A stretch of 64,000 nt of DNA from Raineyella sp034933565 (GCF_034933565.1 NZ_JAYFNG010000049.1:1-64000); one strand, 5' to 3'; counted from the first letter of the stretch, positions 8,259 through 16,066 are shown. Program-made: numbers and translations. Notes: generated from the letters alone by a model not told the origin.

Positions 8259-8558
8259 ATGGAAATCACACCGCTTGCCGACGGCGAGGCCGTCAGCAAC
8301 CCTCAGTTGGTCAACAGGCTGCGCCGGATCGAGGGCCAGGTGCGCGGCATCACTCGGATGGTCGAGCAGGACGCCTACTGCATCGATGTCCTGACCCAGG
8401 TCTCCGCCGCAGCTCGTGCACTGCAGGGCGTGGCGCTGATCCTGCTGGACGAGCACATGCACCATTGCCTCGCCGATGCGGTCCGGGTCGGCGGACCGAT
8501 CGAAAAGGACAAGATCCGGGAGGCCTCCGAGGCCATCGCCCGGCTCGTGCGCAGTTGA
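8259..8558 (+). CDS. csoR: CsoR/RcnR-family copper-sensing repressor
   Basis: 99-aa all-helical DUF156 protein. It keeps the RLRRIEGQVRGI signature of the family and the Cu(I) ligand set of CsoR: Cys in AYCIDVLTQ, then His and Cys in LDEHMHHCLA. Apo-CsoR represses and Cu(I) binding releases DNA. A matching palindrome lies at 5414-5430, ahead of the first ATPase gene. GGAGGA at 8245-8250 supports the ATG. It is placed between the ATPase and GAPDH genes, all on the same strand. Confidence 0.93.
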   Translation: MEITPLADGEAVSNPQLVNRLRRIEGQVRGITRMVEQDAYCIDVLTQVSAAARALQGVALILLDEHMHHCLADAVRVGGPIEKDKIREASEAIARLVRS

Positions 8559-8600
8559 CACGAAAGACACACCACACCAAACGAATACAAGGAGACAGAC

Positions 8601-9656
8601 ATGACCATCAGGATTGCAGTCAACGGCTACGGAGTTATCGGCAAGCGGGTGGCGGACGCCGTCCGCGCAATGCCGGACATGGAGCTTGTCGGGGTGGCGG
8701 ACGTCGCGACGGACTGGCGAGTTCGCGCGGCTGTGGGACTTGGCATTGGCGTGTTCGCGGCAACGGAGGACGCCGCCAGCGCGATGAGGGCGGGCGGGAT
8801 GCCGGTGGCCGGCACCCTGGCGGATTTGCTCGGCCGGGTGGACGTGGTGGTGGACACCACCCCGAAGAAGGTCGCCGCGCGCAACCTCGAGGCGTACTGG
8901 GCCGCCGGCGTCAAGGCCGTTTTCCAGGGCGGGGAGTCCCACGCCACCACCGGGCACTCCTTCGTCGCCCAGGCCAACTACGCCACCGCGCTGGGCCGGG
9001 ACACCACCAGGGTGGTCTCGTGCAACACCACCAGCATCGTCCGCGTGCTCGGGGCCCTGCAGGACGCGGGCCTACTTGCCCGGGCCCGCGGGGTGCTGGT
9101 CCGGCGGGCGACCGACCCGGGCGAGTCTCACCAGGGCGGCATCATGAACACCGTGGTCCCCGAGGCCACCATCCCGTCCCACCAGGGCCCGGACGCCCGC
9201 ACCGTCCTGCCGGACCTGGACGTGGTGACCATGGCGGCCAAGGCGGCGCACACCCAGACCCACAACCACTACTGGAGCCTGCAGCTCACCCGGCAGGCCA
9301 GCCGCGAGGAGGTCCTCGAAGCGTTGCGAGCCGCACCCCGCATCGCGTTCATCCGGATGGCGGACGGGCTCACAGCGCTGAACACCACGGTCGAACTCAT
9401 GCGCGACCTGGGCCGGCCCCGCGGGGACATGTGGGAGGTCGCAGTGTGGGAGGACGTCCTGACAGTCGAGGGGGATGAGTCCTTCCTGACTTACCAGGTC
9501 TACAACGAGGCGATCGTCGTGCCCGAGACCATCGACGCCATCCGGGCACTGGCCGGCACCGTGACCGACGGCGCCGTCTCGATCGCAATGACCGACGAGG
9601 TCCTCGGAATGCGCCGCGACTTCCTCCCCGACGCGGTGCGCGCCACGACCACCTAG
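8601..9656 (+). CDS. Type II glyceraldehyde-3-phosphate dehydrogenase
   Basis: 351 aa, close to the archaeal type II GAPDH length. The Rossmann start is IRIAVNGYGVIGKRVADAV. Family blocks follow: DTTPKKVAARN, VKAVFQGGE, the catalytic Cys in RVVSCNTTSIVR, RRATDPGES and the SHQGPDA segment. Type II enzymes use NAD(P) and are distinct from the usual bacterial GapA. AAGGAG precedes the ATG, and the gene lies 42 bp after csoR. Bacterial GapA is a known copper-sensitive enzyme, so a foreign, unrelated GAPDH in a copper operon may act as a metal-tolerant bypass; that role is inference. Confidence 0.88.
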   Translation: MTIRIAVNGYGVIGKRVADAVRAMPDMELVGVADVATDWRVRAAVGLGIGVFAATEDAASAMRAGGMPVAGTLADLLGRVDVVVDTTPKKVAARNLEAYWAAGVKAVFQGGESHATTGHSFVAQANYATALGRDTTRVVSCNTTSIVRVLGALQDAGLLARARGVLVRRATDPGESHQGGIMNTVVPEATIPSHQGPDARTVLPDLDVVTMAAKAAHTQTHNHYWSLQLTRQASREEVLEALRAAPRIAFIRMADGLTALNTTVELMRDLGRPRGDMWEVAVWEDVLTVEGDESFLTYQVYNEAIVVPETIDAIRALAGTVTDGAVSIAMTDEVLGMRRDFLPDAVRATTT

Positions 9657-9678
9657 GGCACGACAACTTGGGACACGA

Positions 9679-9706
9679 CGACGGGCCGGAATCCGCCGGC
9701 CCGTCG
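9679..9706 (+). terminator. Hairpin after the GAPDH gene
   Basis: CGACGGGCCGG (9679-9689) pairs with CCGGCCCGTCG (9696-9706) around a 6-nt loop, 11 perfect pairs. It lies in the 89-bp gap before the second ATPase. Probably a partial terminator or mRNA-stability element. Confidence 0.6.
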
Positions 9707-9745
9707 GTTCACCACCACTCGGCTATGGGATGGGAAGGATCGACC

Positions 9746-12205
9746 ATGACGAATCAGACCACGGTCCTGGAGGTCGGCGGCCTGCACTGGGCCACCTCGG
9801 AACCAGTGATTGAGAAGACGCTGCTGCGGCGCCCCGGCGTCCTCGCGGTAGAGGCCAGCGCGGTCTCCCAGACCGCGACCGTGACCTACGACCCGGACAA
9901 GACCTCGGTGGCCCAGCTGGTCGGCTGGGTCAACGATTGCGGCTACCACTGCGCCGGGCAGTCCGTGCCCGACCACGTGTGCGATCCGATGGCTGAAGCC
10001 GCCCCGACCGAGGCCCACGCCGCACCCGAAGCCCACGCCGCACCCGAAGCCCACGCCGGACACGAGGCCCACGCCGCACCCGAAGCCCACGCCGCACATG
10101 CGGGCGGTGCGGAGACCGATCTGTCCGCGCATGCGGCGATGGGCCATGGCGGGCATGGTGGGTCGATGGCGGACATGACCAGGGACATGCGCAATCGTTT
10201 CGTGGTCGCCGCCGTGCTGTCGGTCGTGATCCTGCTCTGGTCCCCGATCGGGCGGGAGGTACTGGGCTTCACGGTCCCCGCGCCCTTCGGGCTGCGCGAC
10301 GATGTGTTCTCCCTGATCCTGTCCCTACCGGTGGTGTTCTACTCCGCCTGGATCTTCTTCGACGGCGCCTACCGAGCACTGCGGGCCCGGACGCTGGACA
10401 TGATGGTCCTGGTCGCGGTCGGGGTCGGGGCGGGCTGGTTGTACAGCCTGGTGGTCACATTCACCGGCGGGGGCGAGGTCTTCTACGAGGCGGCCGCGGT
10501 CCTGACCACCTTCGTCCTCCTTGGGCACTGGTTGGAGATGCGGGCCAGGGGCGGCGCGAACGACGCCGTCCGGACGCTGCTCGAGTTGGCCCCGTCCCAG
10601 GCGGTTGTGATTCGTGACGGCCAGCCAGTGGAGGTCGCCACCTCCGAGGTCGTCGTCGGAGACCTGCTGCTGGTGCGGCCCGGGTCCAAGATCCCCACCG
10701 ACGCGATCGTGGAGGAGGGGGAGTCCGAGGTCGATGAATCGATGGTAACCGGCGAGTCCATGCCGGTGGCCAAGTCGCCGGGGGCGGAGGTGATTGGTGC
10801 GTCGATCAACACCACCGGCACGTTGCGGGCCCGCGCCACGAAGGTAGGCGCGGACACGGCACTGGCGCAGATCGTCAAGATGGTTCAGGAGGCCCAGAAC
10901 TCCAAGGCCCCGGGCCAGCGACTGGCCGACCGGGCCGCGTTCTGGCTGGTGCTGGTCGCCCTGGTCGGCGGCGCCGTCACGTTCATCGCCTGGATGCTCG
11001 CCGGCGCCGGCGTGGCGCAGGCGATGCTCTTCGCGATAACCGTCGTGGTCATCACCTGCCCCGACGCGTTGGGTTTGGCGACCCCCATGGCGATCATGGT
11101 CGGCACCGGGCTGGGAGCCAAGCGGGGGGTGCTGTTCAAGAACGCCACTGCCCTGGAAGGTGCCGCGGCAATCGACACGGTGGTGATGGACAAGACTGGC
11201 ACCCTGACCAAGGGCGAACCGGAGGTCACCGACGTCATCGCCGCCGACATGAGCGAGGATGAGATGCTCGCTCTCGTGGCCGCGGTCGAACGCGAGTCGG
11301 AGCACCCGCTGGCCAGGGCGATCGACGCCTACGCCGATCGGCTGGGTCTGCCCATATGGAGCGCGAGCGAGTTCCTCAACGTACCCGGGCACGGCGCGAC
11401 AGCTACCGTCCAAGGACGTCGGGTGCTGGTGGGCAACCGACGACTGATGGCCAGCGAGAACGTCGAGCTCGGCGACCTGGCAGAGCGGCGCGACGAGTTG
11501 GCCGCGTCCGGACGAACAGCTGTGCTCGTCGCGGTGGACGGACGCGCTGTGGGCGTCATCGCCCTGGCCGACGCCGCCCGGGAGACGGCCGCTGCGGCCG
11601 TCGCCGCTCTGCACGAGTCCGGGATCGAGGTTGTCATGCTCACCGGCGACAACCAGGCGACCGCCCGGCGTATCGCCGAGCAGTTGGGCATCGACACCGT
11701 CATCGCCGAGGTTCTGCCCGGCGACAAGGCGAACAAGGTCGCCGAGTTGCAGCGGGCCGGCAAGACCGTGGCGATGGTCGGGGACGGCGTCAACGACGCC
11801 CCGGCGCTGGCCAGGGCCCACATCGGTATCGCCATCGGAGCGGGGACCGACGTGGCGATCGAAACCGCGGACATCGTCCTGATGCGCTCGGACCCCCTGG
11901 ACGTGTCGGTCGCGCTGCGCATCGGAAAGGGCACCGTACGGAAGGAACGCCAGAACCTGGCCTGGGCCGTCGGGTACAACGTGATCGCGCTGCCGATCGC
12001 CGCCGGCGTGTTCTACCCCGCCTTCGGACTGATGCTGCGCCCAGAGATCGCGGCGCTGACCATGTCCGGCTCAACGGTCATCGTCACTGTCAACGCCCTG
12101 TTGCTCAAGCGACTCAGGCTGCCCGCGCATCAGGCCCCGGCCGCGCCGCAGCCCGCCGTCCGAGAGCCGGAGCCCATCGCGCCGGTGCCGGCGGGCACCC
12201 GCTGA
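9746..12205 (+). CDS. Second heavy-metal P1B-type ATPase, CPD-motif variant
   Basis: 819 aa from ATG 9746. An HMA-like fold at the N-terminus (TVLEVGGLHWATSEPVIEKT) lacks the CxxC metal site. A linker rich in EAHAAPEAHA repeats and GHGGHGG (about residues 85-145) supplies many His. The core has MVTGESMPVA, DKTGTLTKG, GDGVNDAPAL and the usual membrane helices, but the intramembrane motif reads TCPDALGLATP instead of CPC. Asp in place of the second Cys could alter the transported ion or oxidation state. It follows the first ATPase, csoR and GAPDH genes on the same strand and probably shares their copper control. Confidence 0.9.
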   Translation: MTNQTTVLEVGGLHWATSEPVIEKTLLRRPGVLAVEASAVSQTATVTYDPDKTSVAQLVGWVNDCGYHCAGQSVPDHVCDPMAEAAPTEAHAAPEAHAAPEAHAGHEAHAAPEAHAAHAGGAETDLSAHAAMGHGGHGGSMADMTRDMRNRFVVAAVLSVVILLWSPIGREVLGFTVPAPFGLRDDVFSLILSLPVVFYSAWIFFDGAYRALRARTLDMMVLVAVGVGAGWLYSLVVTFTGGGEVFYEAAAVLTTFVLLGHWLEMRARGGANDAVRTLLELAPSQAVVIRDGQPVEVATSEVVVGDLLLVRPGSKIPTDAIVEEGESEVDESMVTGESMPVAKSPGAEVIGASINTTGTLRARATKVGADTALAQIVKMVQEAQNSKAPGQRLADRAAFWLVLVALVGGAVTFIAWMLAGAGVAQAMLFAITVVVITCPDALGLATPMAIMVGTGLGAKRGVLFKNATALEGAAAIDTVVMDKTGTLTKGEPEVTDVIAADMSEDEMLALVAAVERESEHPLARAIDAYADRLGLPIWSASEFLNVPGHGATATVQGRRVLVGNRRLMASENVELGDLAERRDELAASGRTAVLVAVDGRAVGVIALADAARETAAAAVAALHESGIEVVMLTGDNQATARRIAEQLGIDTVIAEVLPGDKANKVAELQRAGKTVAMVGDGVNDAPALARAHIGIAIGAGTDVAIETADIVLMRSDPLDVSVALRIGKGTVRKERQNLAWAVGYNVIALPIAAGVFYPAFGLMLRPEIAALTMSGSTVIVTVNALLLKRLRLPAHQAPAAPQPAVREPEPIAPVPAGTR

Positions 12206-12232
12206 CCGTGGCGTAGGCGTGGCAGCTCCGCA

Positions 12233-12280
12233 CCTGCAATTCCGCTCCGGCCGCACCGTCGGCCGGAGCGGAATTGCAGG
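12233..12280. terminator. 21-bp perfect inverted repeat after the second ATPase
   Basis: The arm at 12233-12253 (CCTGCAATTCCG...) is the exact reverse complement of 12260-12280, with a 6-nt loop (CACCGT). The 21-bp stem lies 28 bp after the ATPase stop and fits a rho-independent terminator without a U-tract. Confidence 0.65.
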
Positions 12281-12331
12281 GAGCGTCCCCCACGCCTTCT
12301 TCTTCGACATGGGCGAACAGCGCAGCGACGG

Positions 12332-12349
12332 TCTTGACCGAGCCTTCAT
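12332..12349 (-). promoter_or_regulatory. Response-regulator box 2 (before the Cys-rich peptide gene)
   Basis: TCTTGAC at 12332-12338 and a weaker CCTTCAT at 12343-12349, 11 bp apart. It ends 89 bp before the Cys-rich ORF. The text GTCTTGACCGA-CCTT is shared with box 4 at 13536. Confidence 0.55.
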
Positions 12350-12437
12350 CGAACCCGATCCCAACACTCATCCGGCCCAGCAAGGATGGCTGGACCGCCA
12401 AGCGAACACACAGTTCGCCGGACCCTTCAAGGAGAAA

Positions 12438-12587
12438 ATGATGCCGTGTTGCCATGATTCCGCCGATACCGAACCCCACACCTGCAGCCACGATTCGGCA
12501 GACTGCCAGTGCGCAGGCGAGGCCCAACCCAGCTCGTGCTGCCGCACAGACCAGGCTGCCGACCAGACCCTCGCGCGCCACCAGTAA
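12438..12587 (+). CDS. Metallothionein-like Cys/His-rich peptide (49 aa)
   Basis: A 49-aa protein starting MMPCCHDSADTEPHTCSHDS, with 7 Cys (two CC pairs and a CxC) and 4 His. It is preceded by AAGGAG at 12429-12434, which fits either of two adjacent ATGs (12438 or 12441). It lies between a terminator hairpin and a second strong hairpin, with a copper response box upstream. That density of thiols suggests cytosolic Cu(I) buffering, as in small bacterial metallothioneins. I recognise no close family, and the sequence does not show the metal. Confidence 0.65.
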   Translation: MMPCCHDSADTEPHTCSHDSADCQCAGEAQPSSCCRTDQAADQTLARHQ

Positions 12588-12693
12588 GGCTTCCCGATGG
12601 CCAGGACAACGCTGCGAATGCCGACGGCCGAAGCCGGCTGGGCAGGCCTGCCCAGCTGAAGCCCAGGGGACGTGGCTGCGTCCTCGCACAAAA

Positions 12694-12743
12694 CCGCAAT
12701 GAGCAGAGCCACCGCCGAAGAGCGGTGGCTCTGCTCATTGCGG
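12694..12743. terminator. 22-bp perfect inverted repeat, bidirectional terminator
   Basis: The arm 12694-12715 (CCGCAATGAGCAGAGCC...) is the exact reverse complement of 12722-12743 around a 6-nt loop. It sits between convergent genes (12438-12587 plus; 12780-12980 minus), which fits termination from both sides. Confidence 0.8.
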
Positions 12744-12779
12744 TCGGGACTGACTCAGCGCCGCTGGTGGCCGCCGCGG

Positions 12780-12980
12780 TCAGTGGCCGTGAGTGTGGGA
12801 CTCCCCGTGGCCGTAGCGATGCGGGTCGGCGTCAAAGGTCTGCGCGCAACTGGCGGAGCAGAAGTAGAACGTCGTCCCGTCGTGTTCCCGGGTGGCGGCC
12901 GCCTTGGCGGGGTCGACGGTCATTCCGCAGACCGGGTCAATTGCCATGGTGGCTGCCTTCTTGGGCTTCCTGCCGAACAT
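12780..12980 (-). CDS. YHS-domain metal-binding protein
   Basis: 66 aa: a basic start (MFGRKPKKAATMAIDPVCGM), the YHS/TRASH fold with DPVCGMTVD and YFCSASCAQTFDADP, and a His-rich tail (HRYGHGESHTHGH). Such small proteins bind soft metals through Cys and often accompany copper ATPases. GAGGAG lies upstream of the ATG. It closely matches the C-terminal domain of the first ATPase, so the two YHS units are probably related. No response box was seen in front of it. Confidence 0.85.
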   Translation of the reverse strand: MFGRKPKKAATMAIDPVCGMTVDPAKAAATREHDGTTFYFCSASCAQTFDADPHRYGHGESHTHGH

Positions 12981-13165
12981 GATTGGCTCCTCATTTGTGG
13001 TGGTGCTGATTTGGTTGTGTGATCTGCCGCAGACCTCTGCGGCCGGCGATCGCGCATGCGTCGGGCTGAGAAGGGGCGGCGTACGCAGTGCAGCCGGGGC
13101 GTTGTCGTCGACCGACAGGGATGCCAGGTCGGCCAGGGGAGTTCCCCGGGGTTCACTTGACGCTG

Positions 13166-13420
13166 TTACCGCTTGGGCCGCTCGTGTCGGCGATTGTTGC
13201 GCCGCCCGATGTATTCGAACCCGACCCGCCTCATGCTGGCTCGTACCTGCGCCGTGGTCGCAGCCCCGGCGGGGACGACCGTCAACAGGGATTCGCCGAA
13301 CGGCATCAAGTCAACCCCGACCTCGTTCACACCGGGCAGGGCACGTACTTCTTCGATCACGCTCACCAGGCAGCCCACACACGCCAGACCGCGCACCCCA
13401 TAGGTGGCTGACCTCTCCAT
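13166..13420 (-). CDS. CopZ-like copper chaperone, HMA domain
   Basis: 84 aa from ATG 13420, behind GGAAGGAGC. The HMA fold MERSATYGVRGLACVGCLVS carries the Cu(I)-binding CxxC (ACVGC) and the usual beta-alpha-beta spacing, with a basic tail (GRRNNRRHERPKR). It should carry Cu(I) in the cytosol to the P1B ATPases, which is notable because neither ATPase here keeps a normal HMA CxxC. Two response boxes lie upstream. Confidence 0.85.
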   Translation of the reverse strand: MERSATYGVRGLACVGCLVSVIEEVRALPGVNEVGVDLMPFGESLLTVVPAGAATTAQVRASMRRVGFEYIGRRNNRRHERPKR

Positions 13421-13489
13421 AACCAGCTCCTTCCAATCCGACGATGACACCATCCTGGACAGCAGAGGTCGACAGACAGTGACGCTTGG

Positions 13490-13507
13490 GTCAAGATCCG
13501 GGCAAGA
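13490..13507 (+). promoter_or_regulatory. Response-regulator box 3 (before the copper chaperone)
   Basis: GTCAAGA (13490-13496), spacer TCCG, GGCAAGA (13501-13507), 11-bp step. It is 70 bp upstream of the chaperone start. Confidence 0.65.
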
Positions 13508-13535
13508 CCCCACCGGCGCGGCCCGCGCAGACGAG

Positions 13536-13553
13536 TCTTGACCGAACCTTGCC
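13536..13553 (-). promoter_or_regulatory. Response-regulator box 4
   Basis: TCTTGAC (13536-13542) and CCTTGCC (13547-13553), 11-bp step, in the opposite orientation to box 3 and 28 bp from it. The pair could bind two regulator dimers ahead of the chaperone gene. Confidence 0.6.
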
Positions 13554-13569
13554 CGCTGCCGACCCGGCG

Positions 13570-14193
13570 TCACAGCCGGCTGGTGGCCTCCTGGAGGAGC
13601 TCGGCGGGGTCGAGGTACATGGAGGGGTAGTTACCGTGCCAGAGCTGGTTGCCGTCCTCGTCGATCAGGATGAAGCCGTGACCGGGCATGCCGGGGTGCA
13701 TGCCCTTGCCGAGGGTGTCGTAAGCCTTTGAGACGGTCCCGTCGTCGAGTAGGTAGGGGGTGGTGACGCCGAAGGTGTCCAGGTCGGGTTGGATCTGGGC
13801 GGCGGTGTTCATGACGATCGGGAGCACCGTGATGCCCGCCTCGGCGAACCCCGGGTTCTGTTCGATCAGGGCCATCTGCTGGGTGCAGGAACCGCATCCG
13901 GCGCCCTCGTTGAAGTAGAGGATGACGGGCTTGCCGCGGAAGTCGGACAGGGAGACGGTGGTGCCGGCGGTCGTCCGAAGGGTGAAGTCGGGTGCCTGGC
14001 CGGACGGGCCACCCTGGACGGGTCGGGCGCTCCACAGGCCGAACCCGATCAGGGCGACGATGAGCGTGGCGACCAGGCCGGTCGCCAACCTGATCGCGCG
14101 TCGGCGTTTGGCCTGGCTGGCGGCTTCCCGTGCCCGCCGGTCCTGAAGCTGCTGCCGCCGGCTGGTCGTGCTGGTGCTCTGGTTCGTTGGCAT
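13570..14193 (-). CDS. Membrane-anchored thioredoxin-like/redoxin protein
   Basis: 207 aa: a basic cytosolic N-terminus, one membrane helix (about residues 34-55, LATGLVATLIVALIGFGLW), then an AhpC/TSA-redoxin fold outside the membrane (APDFTLRTTAGTTVSLSDFRGKPVILYF) with active site EGAGCGSCTQQ. It ends 6 bp after the CcdA-like gene and probably takes electrons from it to repair or reduce thiols damaged by copper in the cell envelope. It is the last gene of the 15484-13570 operon. Confidence 0.85.
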   Translation of the reverse strand: MPTNQSTSTTSRRQQLQDRRAREAASQAKRRRAIRLATGLVATLIVALIGFGLWSARPVQGGPSGQAPDFTLRTTAGTTVSLSDFRGKPVILYFNEGAGCGSCTQQMALIEQNPGFAEAGITVLPIVMNTAAQIQPDLDTFGVTTPYLLDDGTVSKAYDTLGKGMHPGMPGHGFILIDEDGNQLWHGNYPSMYLDPAELLQEATSRL

Positions 14194-14198
14194 GGTGG

Positions 14199-15179
14199 TC
14201 AGTTCCTCGAGGTTTCGTGGTGGTCAGCGATGGGCTGGTCGGCGGCGGACTCGCTGTGGCAGTGAGCCGCCGCGTCGGCATTGGCGGCGTCGTCCGGGTG
14301 GCCGCTTGCGATGGGGCGGCGACGGTCGCGGAGTGTGGCCCACACGAACACGCCCGCCAGTGCCAGCAGGCCGACACCCAGGATGGCGTCCGGGACGGGG
14401 GCGAGCCAGGCCAGGATGCCCTGGGCGACCCGGGTGACCCAGTCACCGGCTGCCTGCTGGAACCACGTTCCCGAACCGGTCATCGTCGGCGACCCGGCGA
14501 GCGTGATGACCCAGATGCCCATGACCACGAACGCCAGGCAGACCAGCAGGTTGATGCTGTTGGTGTGCAGGTTGTGGCCGGCCACCGTGAACCGCAGTGG
14601 CTTCGCGCGGCCCCAACGGCGTTTGTCGAGCCCCGCCGCGTCCCACAACAGGGCCATCAGCAGCAGCGGGATCACCATGCCGAACACAAACGCAAGCCCG
14701 AGCACCAGACCACCGAACGGGCTGCCCGACAGTGCCGACAACGTCATCACGCCGGCCAGCACGGGGGCGCAGCAGCTGGATGCGATTCCCGAGAACACGC
14801 CCAGGCTGAAGAAGGTGGCAGAGTCGCCCCGGGTCGTGTCCGGTGCTCGCAGCGCCGAGGGCATCGACCACATCCGGCCGCTGAGGGCGAGGAATCCCAG
14901 GCCGATCATGAGCAGGCCGCCGGCCCAGTACAGCGGCACGTGGTACTTCGCGATCGCACCCGCGAGCAGGCTCACCCCCAATGTGATCGGCACCAGCACC
15001 AGCGCCAACCCAGCCGCGAAGACGAAGGTCAGCGGCAGCAGCCGCCAGCGGTTGTTCTTGACCGCGGCCGCCAGGTAGGAGGGTGCGAGGAACACGATGC
15101 AGCAGGGCGCGAACAGTGCGACCATGCCCGCGAAGAAGGCGGCCAGGATGCTGCCGGTGGCCAGGAGTTCGGCCCCCAT
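14199..15179 (-). CDS. CcdA/DsbD-type transmembrane thiol reductant transporter
   Basis: 326 aa with six to eight membrane helices. Paired-cysteine motifs lie in two helices, ALFAPCCIVFLAPSYLA near the N-terminus and IASSCCAPVLAGVMTLS in the middle, each with the Pro that flanks the reactive Cys in CcdA/DsbD. The C-terminus is His-rich and cytosolic (AAAHCHSES, IADHHETS). It should pass electrons from cytosolic thiols to the adjacent anchored thioredoxin-like protein. Its ATG overlaps the stop of the glutaredoxin-like gene. Confidence 0.85.
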   Translation of the reverse strand: MGAELLATGSILAAFFAGMVALFAPCCIVFLAPSYLAAAVKNNRWRLLPLTFVFAAGLALVLVPITLGVSLLAGAIAKYHVPLYWAGGLLMIGLGFLALSGRMWSMPSALRAPDTTRGDSATFFSLGVFSGIASSCCAPVLAGVMTLSALSGSPFGGLVLGLAFVFGMVIPLLLMALLWDAAGLDKRRWGRAKPLRFTVAGHNLHTNSINLLVCLAFVVMGIWVITLAGSPTMTGSGTWFQQAAGDWVTRVAQGILAWLAPVPDAILGVGLLALAGVFVWATLRDRRRPIASGHPDDAANADAAAHCHSESAADQPIADHHETSRN

Positions 15180-15484
15180 CAGGCGGTCACCTTCCGTGCG
15201 AGAACAGCGTCAAGCTTGCGGCGTGGCAGCCGGCCGGCACTGAAGAAGGCGCCATCGAGCAGCACGAGGGGGAACAGACCCGGCCGGTGCTGCTCCACCA
15301 GGGCACGCCCACGGTCCGACTCGGCGGTGACCACATCCAGGCTGAGCTGCCCGAGCGCGACCCGGTCGAGAAGCTCGGCGTGGGCGTCCTCACACAGGTG
15401 GCATGCCGGGCTCGTCACCAGCGTGACGCTGGGGCGGTTGGTGTCGGGGCCCGGCAGTTGGTGACTTGGCTCAAGGGTATTCAC
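15179..15484 (-). CDS. Glutaredoxin-like protein
   Basis: 101 aa with a thioredoxin fold: VTLVTSPACHLCEDAHAELL carries the CxxC site (CHLC), and LFPLVLLDGAFFSAGRLPRR gives the cis-Pro region. DUF836-type glutaredoxins look like this. It is the first gene of a three-gene thiol-redox operon and could reduce the CcdA-like protein or handle cytosolic Cu-thiol stress. Response box 5 lies 37 bp upstream. Confidence 0.8.
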   Translation of the reverse strand: MNTLEPSHQLPGPDTNRPSVTLVTSPACHLCEDAHAELLDRVALGQLSLDVVTAESDRGRALVEQHRPGLFPLVLLDGAFFSAGRLPRRKLDAVLARKVTA

Positions 15485-15520
15485 AGTGCTCCATGCTCGC
15501 GGGCCAACCCGTGGCGGTTC

Positions 15521-15538
15521 GTCAAGGCAACGTCAAGA
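15521..15538 (+). promoter_or_regulatory. Response-regulator box 5 (thiol-redox operon)
   Basis: GTCAAGG (15521-15527), spacer CAAC, GTCAAGA (15532-15538), 11-bp step, 37 bp upstream of the glutaredoxin-like start. Confidence 0.65.
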
Positions 15539-15560
15539 TTCGGTCTGCTCCGTCGGCCCG

Positions 15561-15992
15561 TCACGGGTGGTGCCCCGCATGTTCGGCGTCTGTGCCGGCC
15601 TGTTCGATCGTCGGTGCGGGGCCCGCGTCGGTGGGGTTGAACGCCGGGCCGATCACGAAGGCGGACAGCGCGAACAGGGCGCTGAACACCGCGACGCCGA
15701 TGACGGGGGCCTTCCAGGTGCCGAACCGTTTCCGCAGCCGATTGAGCATCGGGATGCTCAACAGCAGGCCTGCCGCGTACAGCACCGAGTTGCCGACCAC
15801 ACCGGTGAGCAGTGCCGCGCCGGCGAGGAAACCGATGTGGTGCATGACGTGTGGCACGAGCCCCAACAGGGCTCCCGTCGCAGCTCGAACTCCTGCCCAC
15901 AGGGTGCTCCACCAGGTGGCACGTGTCACGACCGCGGTGCCGGAGATTGGATCGCCGGTAACAGCGCGGTAGTGCGGGAGTGTCGGGTCCAT
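15561..15992 (-). CDS. Copper-island membrane protein, His-rich tail
   Basis: 143 aa from ATG 15992 (MDPTLPHYRAVTGDPISGTA). Three or four membrane segments: about residues 35-60 with LVPHVMHHIGFLAGAALLTG, 60-85, then GVAVFSALFALSAFVIG after a basic loop (NRLRKRFGTWK). The end is acidic and His-rich (EQAGTDAEHAGHHP). I do not recognise the family. Membrane His/Met residues and response box 6, 46 bp upstream, suggest a role in copper handling. Confidence 0.7.
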   Translation of the reverse strand: MDPTLPHYRAVTGDPISGTAVVTRATWWSTLWAGVRAATGALLGLVPHVMHHIGFLAGAALLTGVVGNSVLYAAGLLLSIPMLNRLRKRFGTWKAPVIGVAVFSALFALSAFVIGPAFNPTDAGPAPTIEQAGTDAEHAGHHP

Positions 15993-16037
15993 GAGCAGAA
16001 GCCTGCCCACCCAGCGTTTGTGGGCGACGTGAGCCGG

Positions 16038-16055
16038 GTCAAGATCCGCCCAAGA
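16038..16055 (+). promoter_or_regulatory. Response-regulator box 6
   Basis: GTCAAGA (16038-16044), spacer TCCG, CCCAAGA (16049-16055), 11-bp step. It precedes the membrane protein gene by 46 bp. Confidence 0.65.
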
Positions 16056-16066
16056 TCCGCCACGGG

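Noticed and set aside
9668..9745. Upstream start of the second ATPase
   Set aside because: It overlaps the terminator hairpin and would add a non-conserved leader; ATG 9746 has a GGGAAGGA ribosome site.
9985..10110. GCCCACGCCGCACCCGAA repeats as a CRISPR array
   Set aside because: The repeats are short, tandem, in frame and encode the His-rich EAHAAP linker of the second ATPase. No spacers are present.
12219..12437. Upstream part of the frame of the Cys-rich peptide
   Set aside because: It includes the terminator stem and the response box; the RBS and Cys pattern point to a start at 12438 or 12441.
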